Shown piece after piece: positions 36,352 through 45,714 of a stretch of 64,000 nt of DNA. Within the stretch, counting starts at the first letter, position 1; every line of letters starts with the position of its first letter. Source of the stretch: Leptolyngbya subtilissima AS-A7 (lineage in GTDB: Bacteria > Cyanobacteriota > Cyanobacteriia > Phormidesmidales > Phormidesmidaceae); contig NZ_JAMPKY010000013.1 of NCBI RefSeq assembly GCF_039962255.1, forward strand, positions 62,001 to 126,000, written 5' to 3'. The notes beneath the pieces are model-generated. The model was not told the origin of the DNA. It searched no databases and saw only the letters and a list, made by a program, of their open reading frames with translations. Both the position numbers and the translations under genes were made by a program.

Positions 36352-38253
36352 ATGACAAGCTTTCCCATTGACCTAGGCGCATACCAGCGAATTTCCCTCG
36401 ATGCGTCTAACCCCACCCTCACCGACGAGCAGCGCAGTGCCCTCAAGGCCAACATTCAGCTGTGTCGGGATGCGATCGTGTTCTTCACCGCCACGGGTGC
36501 AGCGCGGGGCGTGGGCGGTCACACCGGCGGCCCCTACGACACAGTGCCCGAGGTGATGATTCTCGATGCGCTGTTTCGCGGTGCGGGCGACAAGTATGTG
36601 CCGATTTTCTTTGACGAAGCGGGCCACCGGGTGGCGACCCAGTATCTAATGTCGGTGATCAACGGCGACATGCCCGCCGAAGACCTGATGCACTACCGCG
36701 AAGCTCACTCCAAACTGCCCGGCCACCCCGAACTGGGGCTCACCCCCGGGGTTAAATTTAGCTCTGGGCGGCTAGGTCACATGTGGCCCTACGTCAACGG
36801 TGTAGCCCTGGCCAACCCCGGCAAAGTTGCCTTCTGCCTCGGTTCCGACGGCTCCCAGCAGGAGGGCAACGACGCCGAGGCGGCCCGCTTTGCGGTGGCC
36901 AACCACGTCAACGTCAAGCTGCTGATCGACGACAACGACGTTACCATTGCCGGTCACCCCTCTAGCTACATGGGCGGCTTCAGCGTCAAGAAAACTCTTG
37001 AGGGCCACGGCCTGACCGTGCTCGAAGGCGACGGCGAAGACATCGACAGCCTCTACGCCAACATCTGCAAGGCGATCAACACCCCCGGCCCCGTGGCGGT
37101 GGTTAACAAGCGGGCCATGGCGGTCGGCATCGAGGGCATTGAGGGCAGCACCCACGGCCACGATGTGATCTCGGTGAAGGCGGCGATCGCCTACCTCACC
37201 GCCAAAGGCCACACCGCCGCCGTGGAGATCCTCGAAGGCATTACTGCCCCCAAAAATACCTACGAGTTTCGGGGTTGCAGCAAAGTTGTGGGGGCCAACC
37301 GCAACGTGTTTGGCGATGCCATGGTAGAAGTGTTGGGCAAACTGGACGAAGCCACCCGCAAGGACAGCGTGCTAGTGGTCGACAGCGACCTGGAGGGGTC
37401 CTGCGGCCTGGCCCAGATTCGCAAGGCATACCCCGAAGTCTTCATCAGCGGCGGCATTCAAGAGCGGGGCAACCTGTCGGCGGCGGCGGGCTTTGGCATG
37501 GCCGAGGGCAAGCAGGGCGTCTTCGCTACCTTTGCAGCCTTCCTCGAGATGTGCATCTCTGAAATCACTATGGCGCGGTTGAACCGGTCTAATCTGCTGT
37601 GCCACTTCTCCCACTCCGGCATCGATGACATGGCCGACAATACCTGCCACTTCGGCGTTAACAACTTCTTTGCCGACAATGGCCTGGCGGACGGCTATGA
37701 AACCCGCCTCTACTTTCCCGCCGATCCCAACCAGATGAAAGCCTGCGTCAACAAGGTGTTCCACGACCCCGGTTTGCGCTTTATCTTCTCGACCCGCTCG
37801 AAGGTGCCGATGATCCTCGACACTGAGGGCAACGAGATGTTTGGCGGCGACTACACCTTCACCCCCTGCAAGGATGAGGTGATCCGCGAGGGCACGGCGG
37901 GCTACATCGTCACCTTTGGCGACTCGCTCTATCGCGCCCTCGATGCCGTCGAGCGGCTGAAGCAGGAGGGCATCGACGTGGGCCTGATCAACAAGTCTAC
38001 CCTTAACGTGATCGATGAAGAGACCATGGCCAAGGTGGGCAAGGCCCCCTTTGTGCTGGTGACCGAGGCCTTTAACCGCAAGACTGGCCTAGGCAGCCGC
38101 TTTGGCTCTTGGCTGATGGAACGGGGCTACACGCCCAAGTTTGCCTTTATGGGTACCAACCACGAGGGCAGCGGCGGCCTGTGGGAGCAGTTTATTCACC
38201 AGAGCATTGACCCCGATGGCATTATGGCCAAAGTGAAGGAACTGGTGGGTTAG
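36352..38253 (+). CDS. Transketolase-like thiamine-diphosphate enzyme
   Basis: With ATG 36352 the protein has 633 residues. The N-terminal half binds the diphosphate of ThDP (GHTGGPYDTVPE, and LGSDGSQQEGNDAEAARFAV with the Mg-binding Asp/Asn), the middle pyrimidine domain has FISGGIQERGNLSAAAGFGM (Glu that activates the cofactor) and the C-terminal domain YIVTFGDSLYRALDAVERLK. Domain order is that of transketolase, but sequence features such as CRDAIVFFTATGAARGVGGH differ from the main TktA, so it may be a paralogue with another ketose or a dihydroxyacetone-type substrate. A terminator follows. Confidence 0.8.
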   Translation: MTSFPIDLGAYQRISLDASNPTLTDEQRSALKANIQLCRDAIVFFTATGAARGVGGHTGGPYDTVPEVMILDALFRGAGDKYVPIFFDEAGHRVATQYLMSVINGDMPAEDLMHYREAHSKLPGHPELGLTPGVKFSSGRLGHMWPYVNGVALANPGKVAFCLGSDGSQQEGNDAEAARFAVANHVNVKLLIDDNDVTIAGHPSSYMGGFSVKKTLEGHGLTVLEGDGEDIDSLYANICKAINTPGPVAVVNKRAMAVGIEGIEGSTHGHDVISVKAAIAYLTAKGHTAAVEILEGITAPKNTYEFRGCSKVVGANRNVFGDAMVEVLGKLDEATRKDSVLVVDSDLEGSCGLAQIRKAYPEVFISGGIQERGNLSAAAGFGMAEGKQGVFATFAAFLEMCISEITMARLNRSNLLCHFSHSGIDDMADNTCHFGVNNFFADNGLADGYETRLYFPADPNQMKACVNKVFHDPGLRFIFSTRSKVPMILDTEGNEMFGGDYTFTPCKDEVIREGTAGYIVTFGDSLYRALDAVERLKQEGIDVGLINKSTLNVIDEETMAKVGKAPFVLVTEAFNRKTGLGSRFGSWLMERGYTPKFAFMGTNHEGSGGLWEQFIHQSIDPDGIMAKVKELVG

Positions 38254-38285
38254 ATCCCCTTGTCCCCTTTTTTAGGGGATGCCAG

Positions 38286-38313
38286 AACCCCGGTTTCTTA
38301 GGGAGCCGGGGTT
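38286..38313 (+). terminator. Intrinsic terminator after the transketolase gene
   Basis: AACCCCGG and CCGGGGTT pair around a 12-base loop and are followed by TTGTG, about 30 bp after the stop codon. Confidence 0.75.
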
Positions 38314-38358
38314 TTGTGCGATCGCAGCCCACTGAATTTGCTGGGGAAGTTATCGGCG

Positions 38359-39405
38359 ATGAAAGTTGATGTATTTAAGATCGCCCAGAGTGGCCCCGAC
38401 GACCTGAGCGGTCTAGCCGCACTGGTGCAGCAAGGAACCTTAGACCCCAAAACCATTGTGGCGATTTTGGGTAAAACCGAGGGCAACGGCTGCGTGAATG
38501 ATTTCACCCGTGGGTTTGCGGTAGCCACCTTGAAGGGATACCTGAGGGGGCTGATGGGCGATGAGCTGCTCGACCAGGTGGTGTTTGTGATGTCGGGAGG
38601 CACTGAGGGAGTGCTAAGCCCTCACATGACAGTGTTTACCCGCCAGCCCCTCGCTCTGGCGGAACCGACTCAGACCGGACTGGCCCTGGGGATTTGCCAC
38701 ACCCGCGACTTCTCGACCGATGAAATTGGCACGTTGACGATGGTGGAGGTGGTGGCGGCGGGAGTAGAACGAGCGATCGCCGCCGCTGGCCTCACCGCCG
38801 AGGCGGTTCATTTTGTGCAAATTAAATGCCCGCTGATCACAGCGGCTCGCTACACCCAGGCCGCTATTACTCAGGACAGCTATAAATCGATGGCTTACTC
38901 TCGGGGAGCCTCGGCCCTCGGGGTCGCTCTGGCCTTGGGCGAAGTGCAGCGAGGCGATCTCACCGCCGCCGACATTTGTCACAACTACCGCCTCTATTCC
39001 TCAGTGGCTTCGACCTCGGCGGGGGTCGAGCTGCAAAACTGCGAAATTCTAGTGCTGGGCAATGCTCCCCAGTCCCATAGCCGCTACCGTATCGGCCACA
39101 GCGTCATGGCCCACGCCCTTGATATTGCCGCTATCAACCGAGCCATCCACAGCGCTGGGGGAGTGGGCGAAGGCGGCCAGATCGTGAATGTATTTGTCAA
39201 AGCCGAGGCCGACCCCTCGGGGCAGCTGCTCGGACACCGCCACACTATGCTCGACGACTCTGATATCAATCACACCCGGATGGCTAGGGCGGTAGTGGGG
39301 GCTGCGATCGCCGCCGTTGTGCAAGACCCGATGATCTATGTGTCAGGCGGCAGCGAGCACCAGGGGCCGTCGGGGGGCGGTCCGATTGCCGTCATCGTTG
39401 TATAA
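38359..39405 (+). CDS. Ring-opening amidohydrolase (cyanuric acid hydrolase/barbiturase family)
   Basis: A 348-residue protein of the rare three-fold-symmetric 'toblerone' family that opens cyanuric acid or barbituric acid rings. Each third has its Ser-Lys pair region: GKTEGNGCVNDFTRGFA with MSGGTEGVLSPHM; HFVQIKCPLIT with YSRGASALGVALALGEVQ; VFVKAEADPSGQLLGHRHTM then VSGGSEHQGPSGGGPIAVIV. Length is typical (350-370). ATG 38359 is preferred to an upstream in-frame codon in the terminator. Cyanobacterial members often act on cyclic amides from pyrimidine breakdown; the true substrate is unknown. Confidence 0.88.
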   Translation: MKVDVFKIAQSGPDDLSGLAALVQQGTLDPKTIVAILGKTEGNGCVNDFTRGFAVATLKGYLRGLMGDELLDQVVFVMSGGTEGVLSPHMTVFTRQPLALAEPTQTGLALGICHTRDFSTDEIGTLTMVEVVAAGVERAIAAAGLTAEAVHFVQIKCPLITAARYTQAAITQDSYKSMAYSRGASALGVALALGEVQRGDLTAADICHNYRLYSSVASTSAGVELQNCEILVLGNAPQSHSRYRIGHSVMAHALDIAAINRAIHSAGGVGEGGQIVNVFVKAEADPSGQLLGHRHTMLDDSDINHTRMARAVVGAAIAAVVQDPMIYVSGGSEHQGPSGGGPIAVIVV

Positions 39406-39447
39406 CGTAGACATAACCAAGAGTCTTGGCTTAGAGAGGGTAGTCTC

Positions 39448-40005
39448 ATGGTGAACACCGAGCGGGAGAAGATGCTGGCGCATGAGCTCTACCGAGGGGC
39501 AGACCCCGAGCTAGTCGCAATGCGGCGGCAGACTCAAGAAAAGCTGTATCGGTTTAACCATGCTCTGCCAGCAGAGCTTGAGGTTCGGCAGGAGGTAGTG
39601 CGATCGCTCTTTCACACCATTGGCCCCAACTTCGAGATTACTCCGCCCTTTTTCTGTGACTACGGTGACCACATTCGAGCCGGCAAAAACCTTTACCTCA
39701 ACACCAACTGCACCATTCTTGACTGCAACTGGGTAACGCTGGGAGATGATGTAATGCTTGCGCCCAATGTGCAGATCTACACGGCCTACCATCCTGTTGA
39801 CCCAGCGGTACGGCTGAGTGGGTTAGAGATGGCAGCTCCCATTATGATTGGCAGTAATGTATGGCTAGGTGGCGGTGTGATTGTTTGCCCAGGGGTGACG
39901 ATTGGTGACAATACAACGATTGGTGCAGGCAGTGTAGTGACAAAATCTATTCCCGCAGATGTAGTTGCGGTAGGCAATCCTTGCCGAATTTTACGCAAAG
40001 TTTAG
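39448..40005 (+). CDS. maa: Maltose/galactoside O-acetyltransferase
   Basis: A 185-residue left-handed beta-helix acetyltransferase (LacA/Maa family). N-terminal KMLAHELYRGADPEL is the family helix; hexapeptide repeats follow (CDYGDHIRAGKNLYLNTNC, DDVMLAPNVQIYTAYHPVD with catalytic His, IGSNVWLGGGVIVCPGVTIG, and GAGSVVTKSIPADVVAVGNP). It transfers acetyl groups from acetyl-CoA to sugars. It lies 42 bp after the amidohydrolase gene in the same direction. Confidence 0.9.
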   Translation: MVNTEREKMLAHELYRGADPELVAMRRQTQEKLYRFNHALPAELEVRQEVVRSLFHTIGPNFEITPPFFCDYGDHIRAGKNLYLNTNCTILDCNWVTLGDDVMLAPNVQIYTAYHPVDPAVRLSGLEMAAPIMIGSNVWLGGGVIVCPGVTIGDNTTIGAGSVVTKSIPADVVAVGNPCRILRKV

Positions 40006-40177
40006 AATTGCGCAACTATATCATTATTGGTTGAATTATTGCGGTCGATTGCAACAAGTTGCCTGACTTTTTCTGATATTTATCTTCTTGAAATCTTAGC
40101 TATCCTGCCTAACCTATGACGCTCTCCACAGTGGGATGGGAACACTAAAGACCACCGATTGATTGCGGGTTTGAGCT

Positions 40178-42394
40178 ATGGGATTTTCTGCCTCTAAGAC
40201 TTGCGCTTGTCAGAGTATTGGTCGATGTCAGGCTGGAGAGGCAGGTCGACTTTTTCTGTGGTTTCCAGTTCCCCATACGTTAGCGAAAGTCATTCCTTTT
40301 CTAAAACAAGAATCGCTCGAATTTGAGCTAATGCAGGAGCGGCCGGGTTTGACCATAGCCTGCAAATCTGGCCAAGCCCAGAATGTTGCCCAAAGATTGG
40401 CTCAGCTAGTAGCACCGAGAGAACTAAAAGAAACCCAAGTTCTATTTGTTCGGGGTGCGGTGCAGCCCCAGCTGCAAGATTTTAGCGACATTTCCTCCCT
40501 ACAGCGTTTTATCAAGATCAGTCAATCCGATTGGCTAGTGGATATGTTGACTAGCGATCGCATCACCAGCCATTTTCAACCAATTGTTTCCATTGACGAC
40601 ACAGCTCAAATCTATGGGTATGAATCCCTTTTGCGTGGGCTAGATGAACAGGGTAATTTGGTTATGCCAAGTTCCATTTTTGAGCTGGCAACCGAAGCGG
40701 GTTTGTTGCCGCAGCTAGACCGGGTGGCTCGCCTTAGCGCCATTAATCAAGCGAGTCAGCACAACTTGACGGGGCGTATTTTTATTAACTTTTCCCCCAC
40801 AGCGCTGTATGACCCAGTGTCTTGCCTGCGGAGCACAGTAGACGCCATTGATAGAGCTGGCATTCGCCACGACCAGGTTGTGTTCGAAGTTGTTGAGTCA
40901 GACAATCCTCAAGATTTAGACCACCTCAAAACCGTATTGAGATATTACCGAGATGCTGGTTTTGCCGTGGCCCTAGACGATTTGGGGTCTGGGTATTCTG
41001 GTCTGAACCTGCTCCATCAGCTACGTCCCGATTTCGTCAAGCTCGATATGGAGCTAATTCGAAACGTTCACCTTGACGTTTATAAAGCTTCCATTACTGA
41101 AAAGCTTTTAGAAATCGCGCAAAAACTGAATATTAAAACCGTTGCGGAAGGGATCGAATGCATTGAAGAGCTGAACTGGTTGCAGGAACGGGGTGCTACC
41201 TTCGCCCAGGGCTATCTGATTGCTAAACCCGCTGCTACACCGGCTAAAACGACGCCACGCTTCAACGCAAAAGCGGTGGCGCTCACCCCAGCGCCTTTGC
41301 AGCCAACGATGCAAAAAGTACAGCACCAAACTGCACCTGAGCGCATTGTTGCGGCCGTGACTCAACACATTCGACAATCGCTGAAGTTAGATGAGATTCT
41401 CCAAACTACAGCAGATGAAGTTCGACAGCTGTTTGAGGTCGATCGAGTCGTAATCTATCGGTTTGAACCTGACTGGAGCGGGTTAGTGGCGGTAGAGTCT
41501 TTGGCAGAGGGGTGCCCATCCATCTTAGGTTTCCATGTCATGGATACCTGCTTTAAGACGACCCACGCAGCCTACTACCAGCAGGGCAACACCCGGGCGA
41601 TCGAAGACATTGAAACGGCAGGGCTGATGTCGTGCCATATTGAACTGCTTCAAAGCCTGAATATTCGAGCGAATTTGATTGTGCCTATCCTGCAAAAAGA
41701 GCGGCTGTGGGGGCTTTTAATTGCCCACCAGTGCAACGAGACGCGCCAGTGGCAGCAGTCGGAGGTCAATTTACTTTATCAACTCGCTGGGCAAGCGGCG
41801 ATCGCCATTCAGCAAGCGGAGCTATATCACCAGCTGCAAACCGCTAATCAAGAGCTTCATCGCTTGGCTTCGGTAGATGGGTTAACCCAGCTGGCCAACC
41901 GTCGCTGCTTCGACGCTCGGCTGAGTGCAGAATGGCAACGGCTGGCCCGAGAGCAGTCTCCCCTATCTTTAATTTTGTGTGATGTAGACTGCTTCAAACT
42001 CTACAACGACACCCATGGCCACCTAGCTGGAGACGATGCTCTGCGGCAGGTAGCCAAAGCCATTGTGCAGGCGTCTAGGCGTCCATCCGATTTGGCAGCC
42101 CGCTACGGTGGCGAAGAGTTTGCGATTATTCTGCCAAATACCACCGCCGAGGGGGCGATCGCCGTGGTCGAAGCAATTCAGGCTAATTTGGCGGCTCTAC
42201 AACTGTCCCCTCCTCAATCTCAGACCAGTGACCTGGTGACGCTTAGCTTTGGCGTAGCAACTGTTGTGCCGCAGAGCCAGCTGTCGTCTGCAACGTTGAT
42301 CGCTACCGCTGATCAAGGGCTTTATCGAGCAAAAGCCCGAGGGAAAAACTGTGTGGTGCAGGTGAGCTATGGAGAAATAGCGACGTCATCCTAA
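40178..42394 (+). CDS. EAL - cyanobacteriochrome GAF - GGDEF protein (light-controlled c-di-GMP enzyme)
   Basis: A 738-residue protein. The EAL phosphodiesterase domain (about 128-350) keeps catalytic residues: YGYESLLRG, INFSPTAL, VFEVVES, LDDLGSGYSGL, FVKLD, AEGIE and QGYLIAKP. A GAF domain (about 385-560) has DTCF (Cys458) and SCHIELL (Cys486-His487), which are the second-Cys DXCF motif and chromophore-binding Cys-His of cyanobacteriochromes. The GGDEF domain (about 575-738) has GGEEF (644-648) and an inhibitory site RPSD just before. This order equals the C-terminal half of Cph2. Probably light sets the balance of cyclic-di-GMP synthesis and breakdown. The N-terminus has three Cys and no known domain. 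Confidence 0.85.
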   Translation: MGFSASKTCACQSIGRCQAGEAGRLFLWFPVPHTLAKVIPFLKQESLEFELMQERPGLTIACKSGQAQNVAQRLAQLVAPRELKETQVLFVRGAVQPQLQDFSDISSLQRFIKISQSDWLVDMLTSDRITSHFQPIVSIDDTAQIYGYESLLRGLDEQGNLVMPSSIFELATEAGLLPQLDRVARLSAINQASQHNLTGRIFINFSPTALYDPVSCLRSTVDAIDRAGIRHDQVVFEVVESDNPQDLDHLKTVLRYYRDAGFAVALDDLGSGYSGLNLLHQLRPDFVKLDMELIRNVHLDVYKASITEKLLEIAQKLNIKTVAEGIECIEELNWLQERGATFAQGYLIAKPAATPAKTTPRFNAKAVALTPAPLQPTMQKVQHQTAPERIVAAVTQHIRQSLKLDEILQTTADEVRQLFEVDRVVIYRFEPDWSGLVAVESLAEGCPSILGFHVMDTCFKTTHAAYYQQGNTRAIEDIETAGLMSCHIELLQSLNIRANLIVPILQKERLWGLLIAHQCNETRQWQQSEVNLLYQLAGQAAIAIQQAELYHQLQTANQELHRLASVDGLTQLANRRCFDARLSAEWQRLAREQSPLSLILCDVDCFKLYNDTHGHLAGDDALRQVAKAIVQASRRPSDLAARYGGEEFAIILPNTTAEGAIAVVEAIQANLAALQLSPPQSQTSDLVTLSFGVATVVPQSQLSSATLIATADQGLYRAKARGKNCVVQVSYGEIATSS

Positions 42395-42717
42395 CAATTT
42401 ACCGTTGTCAGGGCTGCGGTGCGAAGTAGCCAGATATAGCTACCTCACCTGAAGGTATTGACCGAAACGGCGATCGCGCTTTTGCGCCACTAGCCCTGAC
42501 TTGGAGATTACGCTAAATCCTGCTTGGCTACCCCCGATTCAGAAGGGCGAATGCAATAGAGTCTCCGGCTCGGCTATGCCTACGCCTCTACGGTTTGGCC
42601 TCTTGGGAATCGGGGTTGTTTGATTTGTATTTGGTACTAGACCCCGCTGAGCCTGCGCCTCGGGAACTCGGGAAGCGATCGCTGGTCAAAGAAACTGCGC
42701 AGCACGGTGAACTGTTG

Positions 42718-43323
42718 ATGAGATTAGTTTTACGCTGTTCTGTCCAGGAGGCTGAAAGTATTGCCAGGGGACTTTTTGCACTGGCCACTGCTGGTTTATT
42801 GGCAGGGGTTTGGTGGCTCTGGTACGCAGATAACTGGGGCCTAACGCCAGCGCGCGCCGCCCAGCGAGACGGTTTTTGTGACAACGCCCCGGTGACTAAA
42901 ACCCAACGGCAAACAGCCACCACAGCAATTGTGGTCTGTCAGGGGTTGCCAGGTTCCTTAGACGGTGGGCATGTAGCGGTATGGCGGTTGCCTTGGAGAC
43001 TGTGGTGGGCCTCTCCCCAGGGAGCAAACTTTAGCTATCGCCCACCCGACGCCATTTCAACCGAGCGGGTAGACTACGTTCACTATGGCCCTACTCAAAG
43101 TGCCTACACCTCGCTAATTTTGCTGGGCCGAAGCCGTTCTTCGGACGTGGCGGCTGTAGAAGCCCGCTTGAGCGATGGTAGAACGCTAAAAAATGAAGTA
43201 ACTGACGGATTATTTATCTTTGATGCGCCCATTCAGGCCGTAGGGGTCAAAGTCGATGAGCTAAAGCTCATAGGCCACAATAACCAGGTCGTGCAGCGCA
43301 TTGAAGTAAAACCGGGTTACTGA
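42718..43323 (+). CDS. Membrane-anchored protein of unknown function
   Basis: From ATG 42718 the protein has 201 residues: one N-terminal membrane helix (GLFALATAGLLAGVWWLWYA), then a periplasmic part with Cys in RDGFCDNAPV and VVCQGLPGSLDG, WRLWWASPQGANFSYRPPD, and a beta-rich C-terminal domain (AAVEARLSDGRTLKNEVTDG, VQRIEVKPGY). No family recognised. The start could be up to 41 codons earlier (42595), but that stretch looks non-coding. Confidence 0.55.
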   Translation: MRLVLRCSVQEAESIARGLFALATAGLLAGVWWLWYADNWGLTPARAAQRDGFCDNAPVTKTQRQTATTAIVVCQGLPGSLDGGHVAVWRLPWRLWWASPQGANFSYRPPDAISTERVDYVHYGPTQSAYTSLILLGRSRSSDVAAVEARLSDGRTLKNEVTDGLFIFDAPIQAVGVKVDELKLIGHNNQVVQRIEVKPGY

Positions 43324-43361
43324 GCATTGACCGCTCTGGAAAATGCCCAACTTTAAGGAAC

Positions 43362-43739
43362 TCAGGGCTTCTGATAGCTGATCACGCGCACCGATGCCGC
43401 TGATGGTTCTTCGCTGAAGACCAGCACCCCTTCAGCTTGGGAGCGGGCAGGGATGAAGTCGAAGGTGGTGTTGGCCACTTCTTCCGGGCTGGTGGTTTCT
43501 AAGGTACCTTCAACCGTGACTTCGGCGGCGGTGGCGTCGCCTTCGTTGGTGATGGTAATGGGTAGGTAATAGTGGTCCTGGGCGGGCCGTACTTCACCCG
43601 GTTCCACCGTAAATTCGGCAGGTTTCGTCGATGGTTGAAGCCATAGCGAAGCCACCGTAGCAACTACCGCCGACAGCAACGTGAGGGAAATGCCGAGGGA
43701 AAACCATTCGGCTCGATTGCGGGTGGGCTTTTCAGACAT
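43362..43739 (-). CDS. TIGR02588-like single-helix protein
   Basis: From ATG 43739, 125 residues: a cytoplasmic start, one membrane helix (LGISLTLLSAVVATVASLWL), then an exported beta-sandwich (HYYLPITITNEGDATAAEVT, TTFDFIPARSQAEGVLVFSE). This matches the small family found beside TIGR02587 membrane proteins in cyanobacteria and some proteobacteria. Function unknown. It follows the larger membrane gene by 13 bp. Confidence 0.8.
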   Translation of the reverse strand: MSEKPTRNRAEWFSLGISLTLLSAVVATVASLWLQPSTKPAEFTVEPGEVRPAQDHYYLPITITNEGDATAAEVTVEGTLETTSPEEVANTTFDFIPARSQAEGVLVFSEEPSAASVRVISYQKP

Positions 43740-43752
43740 GGAGTTTGAGGAG

Positions 43753-44610
43753 TTAGACAGCCAGACGGCCGGCCGCACCGCCAATGGTGCAGGGCAGGCC
43801 CAATACGATGATATAGCTCACCCACTGATTAATTGGGTCGCCCACGCGAATGACCTGAAACAGCCACAGCATGAGTGTTGCAGCGGCCAGCGCAATTAGG
43901 TAAGCGGCCACAGTCTCGCTAATTGGTTTTTGAAACAAGCCGGACTGCGCTCGTCGCTGCCGCTGAGCGCCAAAATTGGCCTCAAACACAATGATGTAGG
44001 ACAGCAGCAGCGAACTGGCCATAATCAGCAGCAGGCGCGTGGGCTCTAGAGAGCTGGAAATCATGGGGATTTCATCGGTAGGCGCGATCGAGGAGCCAAC
44101 GACGATCGCGCCTAGGAGGGCGGCCCCGGCATCCGATAGCGTGCTGCGCAAGGGGTGGTCACGCTTTTGGGCGGATTCATCACCGTCATCGCCGCCGGTT
44201 CTAAGCAGAAGGTTGTTGGCAATGCCAACCCCGATTGAAAAGGGCAGCGACAAGGTGATCAGTCGGCCCATGATGGCGTCTATGCCGGTCTCAATGTGAA
44301 GAATGTCGAGCAACGTCAGACTGAGGGTGGCGGTGAACAGGGCGATCGCCAGCCCCTCGGCACTTTCGACCAAAATCTGGGTGCGGCTACGGGGCTGCTC
44401 AGCGCGAAATCCGCCTTTGATATTCAGCAGCACCAAGGCCAGGTAGGCCATACCCAAAATCAGCATCATACGCGGCGGCGAGGTGAAGTTGCCCTTCCAC
44501 CACACCTCCATGGTGTAGAGGAAGGGGGCACCAAACAAAAATGCCCCGGCAATGCCGCGCATCAAATCGCTAAATTCTGTTTGCCAGTCCTGGATCTTGA
44601 TTCGTACCAT
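43753..44610 (-). CDS. TIGR02587-like integral membrane protein
   Basis: A 285-residue protein with about eight membrane helices (GAFLFGAPFLYTMEVWW, MMLILGMAYLALVLLNI, GLAIALFTATLSLTLLDIL, LIALAAATLMLWLFQVI and others). WKGNFTSPPRMM and ALLGAIVVGSSIAPTDEIPM are family-like stretches. It is the constant partner of the TIGR02588 protein. No function is established; the pair is sometimes placed with stress or ion-related genes. Confidence 0.82.
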   Translation of the reverse strand: MVRIKIQDWQTEFSDLMRGIAGAFLFGAPFLYTMEVWWKGNFTSPPRMMLILGMAYLALVLLNIKGGFRAEQPRSRTQILVESAEGLAIALFTATLSLTLLDILHIETGIDAIMGRLITLSLPFSIGVGIANNLLLRTGGDDGDESAQKRDHPLRSTLSDAGAALLGAIVVGSSIAPTDEIPMISSSLEPTRLLLIMASSLLLSYIIVFEANFGAQRQRRAQSGLFQKPISETVAAYLIALAAATLMLWLFQVIRVGDPINQWVSYIIVLGLPCTIGGAAGRLAV

Positions 44611-44677
44611 GCCATCTTTTGCTGAGGTTGCCCTTAATTTTGGCAGATTCTGGCACCGCTAGATGCCGAAGCCAGTT

Positions 44678-45625
44678 CTAAAGGTGCTTGAAGCTGAAAC
44701 GCAGGGCCGCCACCTGCGATCGCTCAGGCATTGATGGCTGTGCCCCCGGCACCATGACCGCCGCCGCAGCCACAGCGTTGGCGAACTGTACGGCTTCCTC
44801 CAGATCCATCGCTTCAGCCAGGCCAACGGCCAGGCCACCGTTAAAGGCATCCCCAGCCGCAACAGTATCGACCGCCGTCACCGGCAGAGCTGGCTGGTGA
44901 AAGGTGCGATGGTTTTCGGCGACTACAACACCCTGGTCGCCCAGCTTGACGATGGCGATCGCGACGCCGCGTTGCACTAGCTGCTGAGCTGCTTCGGTGG
45001 CGGTAGCGACATCGGCCACGGCCAGCCCAGTGAGGTGACTGGCTTCGACCTGGTTAGGGGTAAGAATATCCACAGTTCTAAGAAACTCTGGCGGGAGGTC
45101 AGTGCGGGCGGGAGCCGGATCGACAATTACCAGTGCCCCCTGAGCTTTAGCGGCCTTGGCGGCGACCATGACCAGCGGCAGTGGTACCTCAAACTGAAGC
45201 AGCACTAGATCGCCGGGCCGCAGCTGGGTTGTGAGGCGATCGACATCCCCGTCGCTGATTTGGCCATTGGCACCAGGTATGACCACAATGGTGTTTTGAC
45301 CAGCGCTATCGACCGCGATCGCCGCCACCCCCGTCGATACCTCCCCGTCAACTGCCACCCCGCTGGCATCGACCCCAGCATTCTGCAAACCTTGAATGAG
45401 TTGACGGCCAAAGTCATCGTCGCCGACTCGACCGACCATTCTTGTCGCTGCTCCCAGCCGCACCGCCGCCACCGCCTGGTTGGCCCCCTTGCCGCCGGGG
45501 AGCGTCTCAAACTGGGTGCCCAAAATAGTTTCCCCCGGCTGGGGTAGGTGGGGCGATCGGCAGACCAGATCCATATTCAGGCTGCCAAACACGTAAATGG
45601 TCTTGGGCGATGGGTTAAGGGTCAT
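44678..45625 (-). CDS. rbsK: Ribokinase
   Basis: A 315-residue PfkB-family kinase converting ribose to ribose 5-phosphate. FGSLNMDLVCRSPHLPQPGE is the ribokinase N-terminus; LPGGKGANQAVAAVRLG is signature 1; DTVAAGDAFNGGLAVGLA is signature 2 with the catalytic Asp. AAG replaces the usual GAG of GAGDAF. It is separated by small genes from a CNT-type nucleoside transporter (46230-47645), so it could serve ribose released from imported nucleosides. Confidence 0.9.
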   Translation of the reverse strand: MTLNPSPKTIYVFGSLNMDLVCRSPHLPQPGETILGTQFETLPGGKGANQAVAAVRLGAATRMVGRVGDDDFGRQLIQGLQNAGVDASGVAVDGEVSTGVAAIAVDSAGQNTIVVIPGANGQISDGDVDRLTTQLRPGDLVLLQFEVPLPLVMVAAKAAKAQGALVIVDPAPARTDLPPEFLRTVDILTPNQVEASHLTGLAVADVATATEAAQQLVQRGVAIAIVKLGDQGVVVAENHRTFHQPALPVTAVDTVAAGDAFNGGLAVGLAEAMDLEEAVQFANAVAAAAVMVPGAQPSMPERSQVAALRFSFKHL

Positions 45626-45714
45626 CAGTAACGGGCGCTTAAACAGTTAACCGTTCGAACGGTGGAGCGTTTCAACCCAGGTAGGAGAACGGATTTGGCT
45701 GCTGCCAAAACCTC

